Positions 1-40,907 are shown, counted from the first letter of the stretch. The stretch: 64,000 bases of DNA from Lichenostomus cassidix (GCA_008360975.2 CM039184.1:53534797-53598796), one strand, 5' to 3'. Translations and numbers: made by a program. Notes: a model not told the origin generated them from the sequence alone.

Positions 1-544
1 GCCTCTGCTGAGCATCCTATATGCATAGAAATTCTACCATTCTACAGTTCTGCAATGATACATATTTATATGGATTAACAGTGATACAGGACATTTTAAT
101 GGAAGTTTACTAGGTATCTGTTCACCAGTGTTGCTGCACTGGGAAACTTAAAACCATAGGATTTCTAACTCGATGTATACTGCCTATTAGTTTCATCTGC
201 ATTGCCTAAATTTTCAGTATAGCTTCAATTTGGGAGAGGCTTTGCCATTAAAATAACAAATCAGTCAATCCTTTGACCTTCTATATTAAATGGAAGTTCT
301 TTCAGTGCAGATGAGATCCTTTGAATAAACAAAGATGAAGTAAAACGCGTGGTTCGGAAAACAGCTGTGCTGGGCCATAGACCTAAATATGCTTTGCTTA
401 ATTTGATCTCAGTGAGACCACTCAGTTGGAGATAATGGGTTTGTACTGGGGCTGTGTGTCAAGAATAAAGCTGCAATGCATATGTCACTGGTGAGGCCTT
501 AGATTTGTATTTTAAATGTATAAGGAATCAAATGGAACTGAATG

Positions 545-850
545 TCAGAAGACCACAGAACAGTTGAGGTGGGAAGACAGCTCTTGAGGTCAACTAGTCC
601 AATCTTCTTGCTCAAACAGGGGCAGCAAGAGCAGGTTTCCCAGGACCATTTTCAGTACGGTCTTGATTATCTGCACCTCCACAGCCTCTCTGGGCAACTT
701 GTTCCAGTGTTTGAGCACTCTCACAGAAAAAAAGGTGAGGGGGCTAGACCCTTCCTCACCTTCTTGCTGTCCTTTCTAAGGAGCCTGTATCTCTTCATCA
801 CAGCACTCCTGTTGTGTGATATATCCCACAATTTCTCTATGATCCCAAAG
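545..850 (-). mobile_element. CR1 LINE 3' fragment
   Basis: The + strand reads like the reverse complement of an avian CR1 3' end. A segment 'ccacagcctctctgggcaac' then 'ttgttccagtg' then 'gagcactctcacag' begins near 678 and is typical of this family. The (ATTCTATG)n tail expected near 545 is eroded, so both edges are approximate. A 105-codon open frame crosses it but is a by-product of the repeat. Confidence 0.65.
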
Positions 851-2300
851 AAATTGTAACCCTGTAACTTCACAGTCTTCAAACTTCTCCTGTTTATTCC
901 CCCTGCTGGGTGTGTAAGAGACCTCAGAGGGTAATCCAAGTGTGCTGGTTCTGTGGTACAGGCTTGAGAGCTTTCCTGCAAGGCTGTTCTATGGGGACCT
1001 CCTTCTGTACATACCTATGGTCAAAGGAATTTCACTTTAGCTCAGTTGCTTCATGAATTGCTATGTCCTTTCTCTTACCATCATCCCAGCCTCTTGGCTT
1101 GCCTACCTTGTCCTAAGCTTCCTTATTCCCTCCCACATAATTTTCAGGGTAAAGCTCTCCTTTTGAAGTTCTCCAGCCTAGTGGCAAAGATGCTTTTGCC
1201 TCATGTAGTCAAGTGGATCCTGTGTCTTCCAAGCAGCTGTTGAGCTTAGAGAAGATCCCATGGTCATAGAATCATCTTTGAGGCTCCCAATACTGGGTCC
1301 CATAATGTAATGATGACATAGTCCTAGTGCAGAGCACAGCTTGATGGTTAATCTTCCTACCAGCCAAAAAGTCTCACCAGAGAACCTGAAGGTCACGGCC
1401 CTTGAAGCTGTTTCATTTATCTGTAGGTGTCCCAAGGTGATTCATTCAAACCAAGATTCTGACTGCTTCAAGGGTCATTGGTATCACAGCAGCATGGTAC
1501 CTGCTCACTGAGATGTTGGTCAGACGGCTTGTCTCCTGCTAATGAATATGTCCATGAGCATGACTTTTTGGGGCAAGCATAACATCACAAGAACCAGAGA
1601 TTGCAGACAGGAGTATGCTATGACATACCACAAATGGACCCATTTTGATCTCTTCTCCTTCCAGCTTCTAGTTCAATGTACTCAGCCATCACAATTCACT
1701 TCTGAAACAAACTTCAGGGATTACCTTATGACTGTTCTTGACATCATCATAAAAATTACTAATGTGACTATTTCTTGTTAATTAATGAATTCATGAAGTT
1801 TTGCTAGCCTTGTGCTAAGGCGCAAAAGCTGCTTTCAGAGTCATATGAGATAAAATCTGCGGATAAAATACAGTACAGGGTAGGCAATAATTTTGTATTT
1901 ATCTCACAGTGGTGCTGTGAAGATTAATGTGATTTTCTCTTTTCTTCAGAGGGTTTGAAGATGAAAAACATTACACATGTGCCAAACATAGACCGGTGTG
2001 CTTTGCTTTGGCTTGTAGGTGCATGTGTTTGACTCCTGTAGTGTGAGGTAGCAGTTGGAAAACAGTGACATTGTTTGCCCTTGCAACATGTCAAAAGCAA
2101 TATTGCCATGGATTTCAACATGTGCCTGCTCCAAGAGCATAGCCATTAGAGAGATTTTTGTTTCTGGTCACTGAAATCTTCTATTCCATTGGTCAGAGCA
2201 GGTAGTAGTATGTAAAACCACGAACTTGTTAGCCACACTAGGAGTCATGCTTTGTGAAATGACACTGTTGTTTCTTCAACAAATAGGGTTTGTGCTAACA

Positions 2301-2395
2301 GAATCAGAATCATTTAGATTGCAAAAGATCTCTAAGAACATTGAGTCCAACCATTAACCTAATGCTGCCAAGTCCACCACTGAAGTCTAGGAGGG
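2301..2395 (-). mobile_element. CR1 LINE 3' fragment (short, old)
   Basis: The segment 'gaatcagaatcattt' followed by 'cattgagtccaaccattaac' and 'ctgccaagtccaccactgaa' matches the antisense 3' end of a common avian CR1 subfamily, as I recall it. Both edges are approximate. It is diverged and non-coding. Confidence 0.65.
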
Positions 2396-3902
2396 AAGAA
2401 ATGCTCATTCTAATAGATGTGATAGTCCTTCAGGCCTGATGTGTACAACAGCTTCTTTGGTTGCTGTGTCTTACCTTAACGGAATAGAGAGACACTTGTG
2501 CACACCACTGCACCTGAGAACTCTCGATAAATATTCTGTCAATTAATCACAACACTCAAAATTTTTAAGGGATTTTGATTCTTTTTATGCATTATCTCAA
2601 AGTTTAACATGTCTTTAGGAACTCAAAATAGTTAGGAGAGGATTTTTTTCTTCTCTTGTTTTGTATCAAGGGACTTCTTGGCAAGGCTTTGATTTTTGGT
2701 GTTGTTTTTCTGCGTGAAAATGCAACACATATTAAGTGTATTTTGTTTTGTATACCCAGAATCTGTAATTTTAAAAGTCTTCTCTAGTTTTTCAACTTAA
2801 AGAGAAAAATACAATAATTTTTGGATTTTCTTTCAAGGAAGCTAGTTCTAAGGGAGGTCACCAGTTCCTCTGTCTTGGAGTGAACAGTGGTAGCTGGTAA
2901 GTAAAACAGGGTTTTCTGTATTGATTCAGCCATTGCAGTCATATGAATGTATTGGAGGAGAAACTGCACTTAGAATGTGATCAGTCACACCCATCGAGTG
3001 TGCGTAATGTTTCGTCAAACTTTTTCTGTCAACTCTATAATTCAGTGTTCCTCTTTGTTTGAAGGTGTGGCTGGAACAAACATAAAAGACTGTAAATTGC
3101 AATATAGGAATGTTTGTATTTAAAAATACTTTTAAACTGTAAAGGTATGTTGGAAGTTTCCCCCTCCTCCCCCTTCCCAAATTACTTTTTCAGGTAGTAC
3201 CCTAAAGGCAAAAAGTTCTTTTAATTTTTTTTTTACATGTCAGATAAGATTTATGTGCAAGAGAATTGAGAGCTATATTAAAGACTGTTACTATCCATCA
3301 TTTTTAAAGTGGGGTGAAGAAAAATAACTCTGTGTGTATGTGTAGCTAGATTTGCAAAATTGTTAAAGGAGCCAAATTCAAGCGTAGTGTATAATGCCAG
3401 GAATGACTATTCAGAGTTAAATTTTTTTCTTTTCTCATCAGGTCATTGGTCACTAGTGAGCAAAGATCTGTTGCTGCCTTACAAGTATCTACAGGCTCAT
3501 ATTAATAAGTATTTATAGATATTTTTGTCAGTATTTTTTGATGTTCATCTGTAGCTAAAAGTGAACTCCTTTTTCACCTTCTCTCCCAAAAAATGTTCTT
3601 GCAAATTTTAACAAAGCCTAGCTGGAAAAGAAGGAGGTCTGTGATCCCATCCTGTTGAATCTTTCACTCTCTGGTCTGTTCTGATCTATCATGTTTTTTT
3701 CCTTAATGTAGTAAAGGTAGGCACTTCCCACTTGGCACTCTCTGATCTGTCATTTTCTCCTTTCTTCTTAGTTTCTGATGGGATTGTTGGCTGTGGTTGC
3801 ACTTGCTTTTAGTCAGTGGAAAAAGGAGTATGTGGACAGTGTCTTATGTTTATCACTGCGATGGGGGTTTAGACTGTGCTCAAATCATGCTCCTCTGAGA
3901 AG

Positions 3903-4088
3903 GTGCTTGGGCACTGGCACAGGCTGCCCAGGGAAGTAGCCACAGCACCCAGCCTGCCAGAGTTCAGGCAGCATCTGGTCAACGTTTTTAGTCATGTGGC
4001 TTTATGTTAGGGTAGTCCTGTGGGGCAGAGGGAGTTGGACTTGATGAGTTTTATGAGCCCCTTCCAGCTATTCTATGAGTCTGTGATG
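3903..4088 (+). mobile_element. CR1 LINE 3' fragment, sense orientation
   Basis: 'ggcacaggctgcccagggaa' near 3915, then 'gttggacttgatgag' near 4033, then a decayed tail 'ctattctatgagtctgtgatg' that resembles the 8-bp CR1 terminal repeat. This is the usual order in a 5'-truncated sense CR1. It has no coding capacity. Confidence 0.75.
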
Positions 4089-7000
4089 CATGCAAGCTTC
4101 CCATGACAGATGGATATAAAACAAATAGCTTGTCGTGCTGCAGAGGCTCCAGAAGTGGAATGTGGATAGAGCTCCGGAAGCTTGTCTGATACTGGACAGT
4201 TAACCAGGGGCGGGGCTGAAGCAGTGTTAAAACAGTTGCACCGAGAGAGTGTAGGAGAAACAGTTTCCACTGCTGCCGGTTTTGGCAGAGGGAAGACAAG
4301 ATGAGGTAGCAGAAAGGTGTAGACCTCTGCATCTTTCCCTTCTTTATCCATGGCTCAGAAACTTCTCTTCATCAGTACTTTAGAGTTAGTTTTGCATAGT
4401 GTGAGTGAAAGAAGTAAAGTCCTTCACAGTTTCAGGAATATTCCTAAGGCTTCATGTAAAATCAAAAGAAACTGTCAAAGAAATTGAGTCTAGAGAAGCT
4501 GAATTTGGCTAATTTACAGGGACTTATTCTCTGTTTCATGGGTAAATGATATGAGCTTTATTGTCTGCTGAAGTAGCTAGTCTTGGATTTCTAAGTGAAT
4601 TCAGGGTTTGTTCTATGAATATTGAAAAGAAGTTGCCAAATGGAATAATGAATTGCCTTTGCCCTTGCATAGATTTCTCCCCTTTCCTGAAAAAATATAT
4701 GCTTGCAGGTTCACGAAGGCAGTGCTCCATTGTTAGTTTTATCATCTTTCAACCATATGGTGGTGTGTTTTCTTATATATGCCAAAGAAATGGTACCAAG
4801 TCAAGCTATCATTTAACATAGCCTCTTGGGTGGCTCCCTTTAAGTCCAGTAGAACACTTTTGAAAATCAAATATTTCTCCTTCTCTCCACATTTAACCAA
4901 GAGCTTTAGTAAGGTCTTGCCAAAACCTTTGAAATTCAGAACAGTCTAAATTATACGTTGTATGGAACCTCTAAGCCAGGAAAATGAGTAATTGCTGGAG
5001 ACTACTTCTGTGACATAGCTTGGTTGTTTCAGTTTAACAGAAGTATAATACAAGGCTTGCAGTAAGAAGCAAATCTATACTTAGCTCATTGTAATGCTCT
5101 TGGCATGGTCAAACAAGGCTGGTTTATTTTGGTGTCTACAATTCTTCATTTCAAGTTTCTTCCAAAATCTCTGTTGTGAGTATAAAGGTTTTTATCACAT
5201 TAAGTCATTTATATGACTGACATATAAAATTCAGCATAGAATTGCAATTCCAGAGAAATGGTTTTAAAGGAAATAAATCTGAGCAGGAAGATTTAGTATA
5301 GGCATGGTAATGCCTTTCCTGCCATTACTGGGAGCCAGGTTTTAACTACAGACTGCTGAAATCCTGGTGTTGTGGTTGTAAACACTGATTAGTGAGATTG
5401 AGTTCTTTCCAGGTGTTGAAATTACATGTGCTATTGCAGTGTTAGGAGTTGTTCCAATTCATCATAAAAAGGAACTTTATAAATAGGAATGTTTCAGAGA
5501 GGTTTGTGCAAATCACGTTCCTTTTAACTAATGCAGGACTTATTGAAAGTCAGCATTCTTTTAAAAAAAATGCATCTAAGCAGTAGCCACAGATACTTCA
5601 GTTTAAATACAATTTCCTGCAAACATGGGTTCTTTGTTTTCTTTCTTTGAAATGGCCATTAAGAAGTACTTCTCAAAACCATTGACTGAATGCATTCTGA
5701 AGCTCCTTGATTCATTCATCATGTGAATGACTGTTACACTATTTGTTTAAGATGTAAGGGAAAAAACCAGTCTACCAAAGCATACTTGAGGAATCTTTTG
5801 CATTGCTTGAATGGCTGTTATCTTGAAAGTAAAATTAGAAGCATCTTAATTTTAGTCCTATAATTGGCTATTTATGGGGGATCTTTTGCTATTACACTCT
5901 TCCCCCAAATTATTTATTTGCAGTCTTCAGGTTTGACAGTAGTTTAAAAAATGCTTTAATCTCTTCCAAAACTGTGGGAAAATTACCTTGCTTTCTTCTG
6001 AACTTTTGGTCTCAAAGCATCAGAAGTACAGAAGCTGTAGTAGTGACTTAGACTTCTTGTTCATCAAGTAGGATGTTGACAGTTTCTTGAGTTTTCCTGT
6101 TTAAAAGTTTGAAGGTATTGGTAATTTAGACCAGTTGGAATTTAGAGTTATCTTCCTCAATAGTAATGCACAAAAGTTCTAGCTGATGATAGCTTAATAG
6201 TCTAATCTTGCAAATAGTCAGATGCTTGCAAAGCTGTGTTCATGTTATGATTCACATTAATACATTCCTCTTAATAGTTCTCTTTAGTGTAAAGCAGGAC
6301 GTGTAGAAATAGCAGCAGTTAGTGAACAAGGAGCAAGAGTGCAGTAATGTTTTTCAGATACCTTGTTGTTTTGATAGTGTATGAGTTGTAAAGATAAAAT
6401 TCATGAAAATATCCTATGAGATTCAAGTGGTAGTAGAATCACTGGCTGAAAGAGTCAGATTGAAAGAGATATGTCAGAATAGAGAAATGGTGGGGTTGAA
6501 AAAGAAGCATAGCAAGCAGGGAATCTAAAACTAAACCTGAAATACCAGGAAAGAACTAGGAACAGCCTCTTGGTGAATTACAGTCAATTGATGCATTGGC
6601 CTCAAATCCAGGGAGCATGTATAAGGGTGGCTCAGAGATACTGACTCATGAGGCTTTACCAAGCCATTCTTAGAAGATCTAAAAATTCTTTTTTTAATTT
6701 CTTTTCATACACTTGAGATTTGTGGCAATGGATGACACACTGAGCTGTCCATAGGCAATGTCTTGAAAGGCTGCATCTTAGCCAGTGTGATTCTAACTCC
6801 TGTAGAAGAGCTGTCATCAGTAGGCTTTTCTTGTGTTGAGTCAATGTTTATGTATTTGTGAGACATTTTTAGGGTAAAAATGGAATAAATTTATCTGTAG
6901 TATTTGCACATTTTCAGATAGCATATATAGGAAAAGAGGACATTGCATTTATTTTTTGGTTAGTGATCAAGCTGATGGAATTTAACTGTAAGATTAATTT

Positions 7001-7697
7001 AACTGTAAGACCAGACTGCTTGCCCTGCTAACTTGGTAGGTTAATGTGAATGATTGCTTTTGACCTGGCTTATTGCGTGGGGAGGGGAGTGGTTTGGTTT
7101 TAAACTCTAGCTTTCAGCTCTATTTTTCCAGAATCTAGGTGATACCTAACAACACAGATCAGGTCATGTTTGAAGTTTTGTACTAGTAGATATCCACGGT
7201 ATAGCTCCATACAGAGGCAGGGACTTAGGCTGACAACCTCTTTACTGGCTAGAAATCTGCTCTAAACACTATTAAGGACTTTATTTGTATCATAATTATT
7301 TCTCAGCTGTGCCTTTTGTCTAATTATATGCAAGTTTAAAACTATTATTTTGGCAGCTTTGTATAAATATTGGCAAAGTACTCTGAATATATTTTTTTCC
7401 CACCAGCCATGATACTGGAACTAGCATAGATATTTTCGCTTTGTCTTGTTTGGGACTTGTGTGCTGTTCTGGGAGTCTGTATGCACACATCCTCTATGTA
7501 TTTTCTACTATAAAGATAAAGAAACTCAAGTGACTTTTCTTGTTATCTTTTTAATGAAGCATGAAGTCTGGGTACCACCAACAATAAAAGTAAAGATTGT
7601 TGGCAGATAAGAAGTAATTCAAGGGTTTCTTTTCAATCACTATTTACACTTCTCTCCACAGACACTGACTTCTGACTGATATTTACTCCTTTTCTAG

Positions 7698-35816
<28,119 letters not shown>

Positions 35817-38800
35817 GGTATGAAATCCAGGCCCTCGAGCATCTCACTGAAATCCTTTTGCAGTTTCTGTGCTGTTGCAGATATGATCAGTGAAATAGTG
35901 TGCTGTAGGGTTGATTATTTTACAGCGAACTGTTAATAATTCCTTTAAAAAGATGTTTTTCTGTTAGTTCTGGCTGTAGTATACCAAAACTGTAAATTAC
36001 CTAAGGGAAAGAATTAGTGATGAGGTTTAGTCATGTTGTTTTTTTTGTTACGATTTGAAGTTTCTACATGGATTGATGTAATTTACATTGGCATAGTAAA
36101 GAGGCCAGTGATAATGATTTATCTTGTTATCACTAGGCTCCTGTAACATGTATGGTCCTAGTGCTGGACTGTATTTTAATGGTGAGAAGTGTCTCTGAAG
36201 GATGAAAAATTTGGAGTGATAAATTGAGAAGCATCTTCAGGCTGCAAGGTTTTGCTTCTTTCTCAGACTGTGCTCTGTTTCTCTTTACATATGACTGTAA
36301 ATACATCCTTAGAATAAGATCACTGTTCCCTTACAGGAAGTTTCAGAAAACCATCCCTGCATGTATATAAGTCTCTCGTTACAAACCTTTATACTTTTGT
36401 CAACTGTACAAAATTCTTCCTTTCCTCTCCCAGCTCATCTCATGAAAATGACGGGAGTTACTTCACCAGATACTGAGAACCCAGTTTAATGAAGCTCTGA
36501 AGGAAACATCATCAGAGAAGCCAGAAGTCTTACTGTGAGAAACAGCATGCTGTTCCAAAGCAAGGAAAACAGCAAGAGGAGAACCGGTGATGCCCTGTCC
36601 ACCTACTTTGCTCTGTCAGTTTCTGAAATTGCAGTCCTCTACTTGCAGGAGCTGGAACAGCCCTTGGGCTTAGTTAATGGGTGGTAGATTTCAGCCTACT
36701 CCATCTGTGCTCTCCTTTTAAAGGAATTTTGTCTTTTTTATTTTCTTCTTATTTGGAATTAAGGACAACTCTTCCTTTCCTCCGTATTTCACCAGTCTGT
36801 GGTATGATAGAAGGATTATTTGCATTGTTGCCACTTTCTTAAACTTCTTCCCTTGAAGAGGTTTAGTCATAGAAAAACACTCCTGTAATAACTGGGGAAA
36901 AATGGAGCTGCTGTGTCATTCCCTAGCTCAGTCCTGATGCTGGAGCTGTGCCACTCTGCTTCTAGGAAGGCAGCAACGAGGGAATACTTAACGTTGAAGT
37001 TAGCAGCTGTTGGAGAAGGGGAGGCAGGTCTTTCCTCTCCTGTTTGTAGCATAAGGAATAGTCTCTGCAGCTGTGGGCCTTCTATGGGCCAGCAGCCATC
37101 AAGGCAATTTTTCTGCTGGCTTGGGACCTAATTGTCTGTAAATGTTCATTTCTCACTCCTAGAACTTGAAACCAATCAGAGAGAATTAAAGCAAATTTAA
37201 TAAAATACTACTAATAAAAAGGAAAATCCCTCCCAGATTGAGTACTTCTTTGACAAATAACTGCCAGCTGCAAGTTTTTACAGCCCACTTGTCAGCTACT
37301 GAATAAAGAGAATTTATATTAGCTGTACTGACAAACTCTTCTGTTCGTGTAAGATGAGCTAGCAGGTGCTGCCATAATCAAGGTGTCAGAGCCCATGGAC
37401 GGTTTGTATTCAGCAGAACAAAGGCTGTATGTAAATTATTACATATAAGGAGTGATAGTTGGAAGGTGAAAAATGTGGCTTGTCTCTGTTCTCATGTGTT
37501 TTCCCTAGCACAGGTGCATTTGTGTAACCCTTTCAGTGTCTATCTGCAGGATATAAAGCCATACTTACAGTGTTTGTCAAATATGTTTACTTTGTCTTTA
37601 AGGGTAATTGCACATTGCAGCATTCCACTGATGTTAAAAATCAGTCCTTAGGAACAAAAGTTATATAAATATTTAACCATATTAGGGACATGAAGCAGTA
37701 AAATGTTTTTATTTTGTTATCCCGATTACCATTAAAACTCCTCATTACCTGAAAAAAAAACACAAGAAGAGTTTAAGTGTTTGAAAGACTGTTAAGCTGT
37801 TCCCAGTAATTGTAACTGACTGCATTATTGACTCATTTTTGTGACAGTCAGAAGAGAAATAGCTGTAGAAACTAAAATCTCCAGGAGAATGTGCAGGATT
37901 TTTTCCTCTAAAGCCTGAATGTCACATGAAGTAGCATTTCATTTGAGATATATTTTTTCCATCATTCACAGTCTGATCCTGCACAGAGCTAAATTTCAAT
38001 GCAGTCAGAACTGAGGCAAGCAAATAAGAAGGTCAAGATTTCTTGAGGTTGAGCTGAGAAATGTTGAGGGTCGTTTACTATTTCCCTGTCCTGTGTCTTT
38101 CCTGACCCAGAAATGTGCGAATGAGCATTTTGCTCACGGTCCCTTAACACCCAGTTAATGCTATTAGTTAATGAAGAGCTTGGTGTAAGGTTGGAGCAGT
38201 GCTGGATCAACAGCTTTTTAGTGCCTCATTTGCTGATTCTTTTCAGTATGTCTTTGCTGTAAGAAAAGATGTACAACCCAACAATTAGGGCATCTTGGTA
38301 ATTGTCTTCACACCATTCTCCCTCTTAGATGCCATTTTTAAATGTTTGCAAACACTAAATTCCAGTAAGATACATAGATCTCTGAAAACCTCATATTCAG
38401 TGTGATGCTGCTGCTGCAATACTGCCCCTCTACTTTCTGCTCTAGCAAATGTGTATTCTACCTACATTTTTAGCTTTCTCCCAGAAACACAAGACTTCAA
38501 AGCAAGGAGACTTGTAAAAGTGAGACATTGTTGCTGCACTAGGTGATAAGTAATTAAATATTCTTGTCAGTGTCTTCCTTGGATATTGCTTTAATTGGAT
38601 ATTGTTGTGCTATTAGAACGATTTTTTTCCCAGTAAATTTAACTGGGGTTTTTTGTGGACTCAACACCACCTTAGATTTGGGGGTGGTGGTGTTGTTTTG
38701 TTTTTTAAGACCTGTGTTCCCTTTTTTTACTACATTAGATGTGCAGAAATCACAACCAGACATATAAGCCTTTTTGGTCTTGGGCTTTGGGGAAGCAAAC

Positions 38801-39310
38801 TGGGAAGGGAATTTTGTGGCAGGAGTATGGAGAAGCTGCATCTCACAAAGTGATTTAAAGGAAGTTGTCTTACTAAAAGTGAAATTATGCATTATCTGTG
38901 AGAATGATTTCATTCGAAAGTATTATGTGGTTATTGGAAAAATTATGTTCACTGAATTTGTAAAATAAATGTGTGAAAAGGACAGATTAAGAAGCATCTT
39001 TTAGAATGCTGCTTCTTTTCTAAGGGAGACTATTTTTAAGCATATGGGAATTTGTATAATGAAGACAGTGGCATTTCTTTAATCCCTATGAGCTCAGGAA
39101 TGTATTTCAAAATCTTAACTGAGATTAAGTTGAAAATCGGATACATTTCTAAAAGATAGCGTTTTGTTTACCAGCTTCTGTTTTGTAGTTTGCTCTCTAA
39201 ATTTTGCAGTTTAATTTATTTGCAAACCACTCTTCTGCTGCTGCTTGGATTAACAGCACAACGTGGTTAAACCATATTAATAAATTTTGTCATCTTTAAT
39301 AAAAACATTT
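35817..39310 (+). other. CCDC149: CCDC149 3' UTR / downstream region
   Basis: Non-coding stretch after the stop codon. AATAAA signals occur at 37199-37204, 37213-37218, 37312-37317, 38964-38969, 39279-39284 and 39298-39303, so several 3' ends are possible. The last pair is followed by a U-rich stretch from about 39320, suiting a distal cleavage site. A strong pyrimidine tract and CAG at 36413-36433 suggest a spliced UTR form, reported as a finding. Open frames here are short and unsupported. Confidence 0.6.
39298..39303 (+). terminator. Candidate distal poly(A) signal of CCDC149
   Basis: AATAAA, with a second copy 19 bp earlier at 39279. A U-rich region follows within about 30 bp. It lies about 0.7 kb from the convergent SOD3 poly(A) signal. 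Which of the six candidate signals is used cannot be told from sequence. Confidence 0.4.
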
Positions 39311-40015
39311 CCTGATACACTTGTTCTACCTGTTTCCTTTTCTCTTCTCAGTATCAGATGAATTATAGCCATGGGGCAGTGTTTTAATATTCTCACTGTG
39401 TTGTATTACATTTAAAAAGTAGAGCCTTATTGAGTGAGAGTTTTAAGTCTGAAAATTATTTTACTTAAATCTTTTCACTGTCATTTCTCCCAGCCTAAAC
39501 TGATTTACTTCCTACAGTTTTGTATGAAGTAACACTCAGTATTATTTTGCTTTGAAAATAGTATTTCTCTCTGATCTGCTAACTTCATCATCATTGTCTT
39601 AGCAGCATTGTAACTTTTGTATACAACTTTGCTGACAGGCACAAACTGGAGAGTTATACAAGTAGAGTAACATAATAGATCTGAAGTTCAACTCAGAAAT
39701 TCCTGTACTTTCCCTTATTTGTAGGGAAAGTCCATTATCAAGGTCTTGCAGCACAACACCCAACACTGTTAACAGCAGAGGCCTTTTTGCTTTTCAAGTT
39801 TGCACCTAACTACAGAATGGTGTCTAATGAGAGGCAAATTCTTTCTTTTTTCCTTTAGTAGCTAACGATCCCTTAAGAGACCCTTAGAGTGCACAGATTC
39901 TTTCACCCATGCACCCTGTCCATCTGCACGCTTACTCACATGCATTCAACTCCCAAACTGCATAAAATGGAATCTTTCTTCAAGAAAACACTCACAGTGT
40001 TGAGTTGATGCTGGT

Positions 40016-40021
40016 TTTATT
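40016..40021 (-). terminator. Poly(A) signal of SOD3
   Basis: TTTATT on the + strand, read as AATAAA on the coding strand, 160 bp past the SOD3 stop codon. This is the only canonical signal close downstream of the stop, giving a short 3' UTR. Confidence 0.7.
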
Positions 40022-40181
40022 GTTGGGCTTACAGAAAGGTAGCTCTATAAAAGTGATATGCATTTCATACAGGAGCAAGCAAATGGAAACAGGACTTCTT
40101 TAGCCACACATCTTAGTGGCCAGTGGCACAGCCTAAGTTATTTTGTGCTGCCCAGGCTGTAGCTGGTGTTTTGGACTTCAC

Positions 40182-40907
40182 CTAAGCCTGGCTGTACATT
40201 CTTTTGTATAGCCCTCTCTTCTTCTTGTCCATAACCTCAGGCAGTTTCTCTTCCCACAAGTTCTTGTTGCTTATCCCAATCACACAGCAAGCCAGACGTT
40301 TCCCAGCATTTCCATTTTCCAAACTCGCCTTATTATTGCCCTTGCCCATGTCATCTTCCTGCTCGTGGATCACAACAGATCTGCCCATGACGGAATATGG
40401 ACCAAAGATTGTGGCAAAGAGATTTGTTTTGTATTTTCTGATTTTGCCTTCTTTAGGAAGAAAGTTGCCAAAATCTCCTGGGTGCCGGGGGTGATTCACC
40501 CTGAAAGGGTTATAGTGTCCCCCTGTAGAATCACAGCCATTGCTGAGATCTCCAAGCTTGTGGATGTGTATAGCTCTACTCGATTGATTGTTATCCAATG
40601 GAAACCCATCCAAGTAAAAAATGGCTTCCAATCTTCCATTTGAGTAACACTGCCTGAATAAGACTTGTCCAGTCACTTGTGGCTTGTCAGCCTCTATTTT
40701 GGAGCTGGGCTTCATTTCACAAGTGGCATAAATCATCCCATCACTGTCGTTACCACGTGCTACTGGGTAGAGCAAATTCTGCCAGAGGTCGTTCACTTGT
40801 TTCTGTATTTCATGCAGTGACTCTTGGCGTGGATCAGTTTCCTTATCTGTCATGACACCAGAGGCAAACAGGGCAAGCCCAGTGACCAGAGAAAGAATCA
40901 GAAGCAT
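40182..40907 (-). CDS. SOD3: SOD3, extracellular Cu/Zn superoxide dismutase
   Basis: An intact 241-residue protein that converts superoxide to peroxide and oxygen outside cells. Residues 1 to about 18 form a hydrophobic signal peptide (MLLILSLVTGLALFASG). All Cu/Zn site residues are visible: H114 and H116 in AIHIH, H131 in GGHYNP, H139, H142 and D145 in HPRHPGDFGNF, and H181 in VVIHEQ. The active-site Arg is R204 in AGKRLACC. C125-C207 and C63-C208 match the two intrasubunit disulfides of mammalian EC-SOD. N107-Q-S is a glycosylation sequon near the human site. The C-terminus has a basic patch (K228-R231, K235, R236) that would bind heparan sulfate, but no Cys. The ATG has A at -3 and lies 18 bases inside the exon. 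The CDS is a single exon, as in mammals. Confidence 0.97.
   Translation of the reverse strand: MLLILSLVTGLALFASGVMTDKETDPRQESLHEIQKQVNDLWQNLLYPVARGNDSDGMIYATCEMKPSSKIEADKPQVTGQVLFRQCYSNGRLEAIFYLDGFPLDNNQSSRAIHIHKLGDLSNGCDSTGGHYNPFRVNHPRHPGDFGNFLPKEGKIRKYKTNLFATIFGPYSVMGRSVVIHEQEDDMGKGNNKASLENGNAGKRLACCVIGISNKNLWEEKLPEVMDKKKRGLYKRMYSQA

Larger units (their letters stand above)
1..7697 (+). other. CCDC149 intron upstream of the first visible exon (partial)
   Basis: No coding exon was found here. In particular, nothing resembles the CCDC149 N-terminus, whose conserved core is a Lys/Arg-rich stretch ending just before the ANLAQLL segment. The stretch ends with the acceptor TTTTCTAG at 7690-7697. 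It holds three CR1 fragments, annotated separately; the rest is unannotated AT-rich intron. The open frames within it are short and show no recognisable homology. Confidence 0.75.

Noticed and set aside
542..859. 105-codon open frame on the + strand
   Set aside because: Overlaps a CR1 fragment; the translation is repeat-derived.
1..7697. Search for the first coding exon of CCDC149
   Set aside because: No sequence encoding the expected Lys/Arg-rich N-terminus ending in a donor was seen; it is presumably outside the window.
38554..38913. 119-codon antisense frame in the CCDC149 downstream region
   Set aside because: Lys/Thr-rich, unrecognised, and lies within the likely 3' UTR of CCDC149.
40204..40643. 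Sense-strand frames opposite SOD3
   Set aside because: Shadows of the SOD3 coding sequence.
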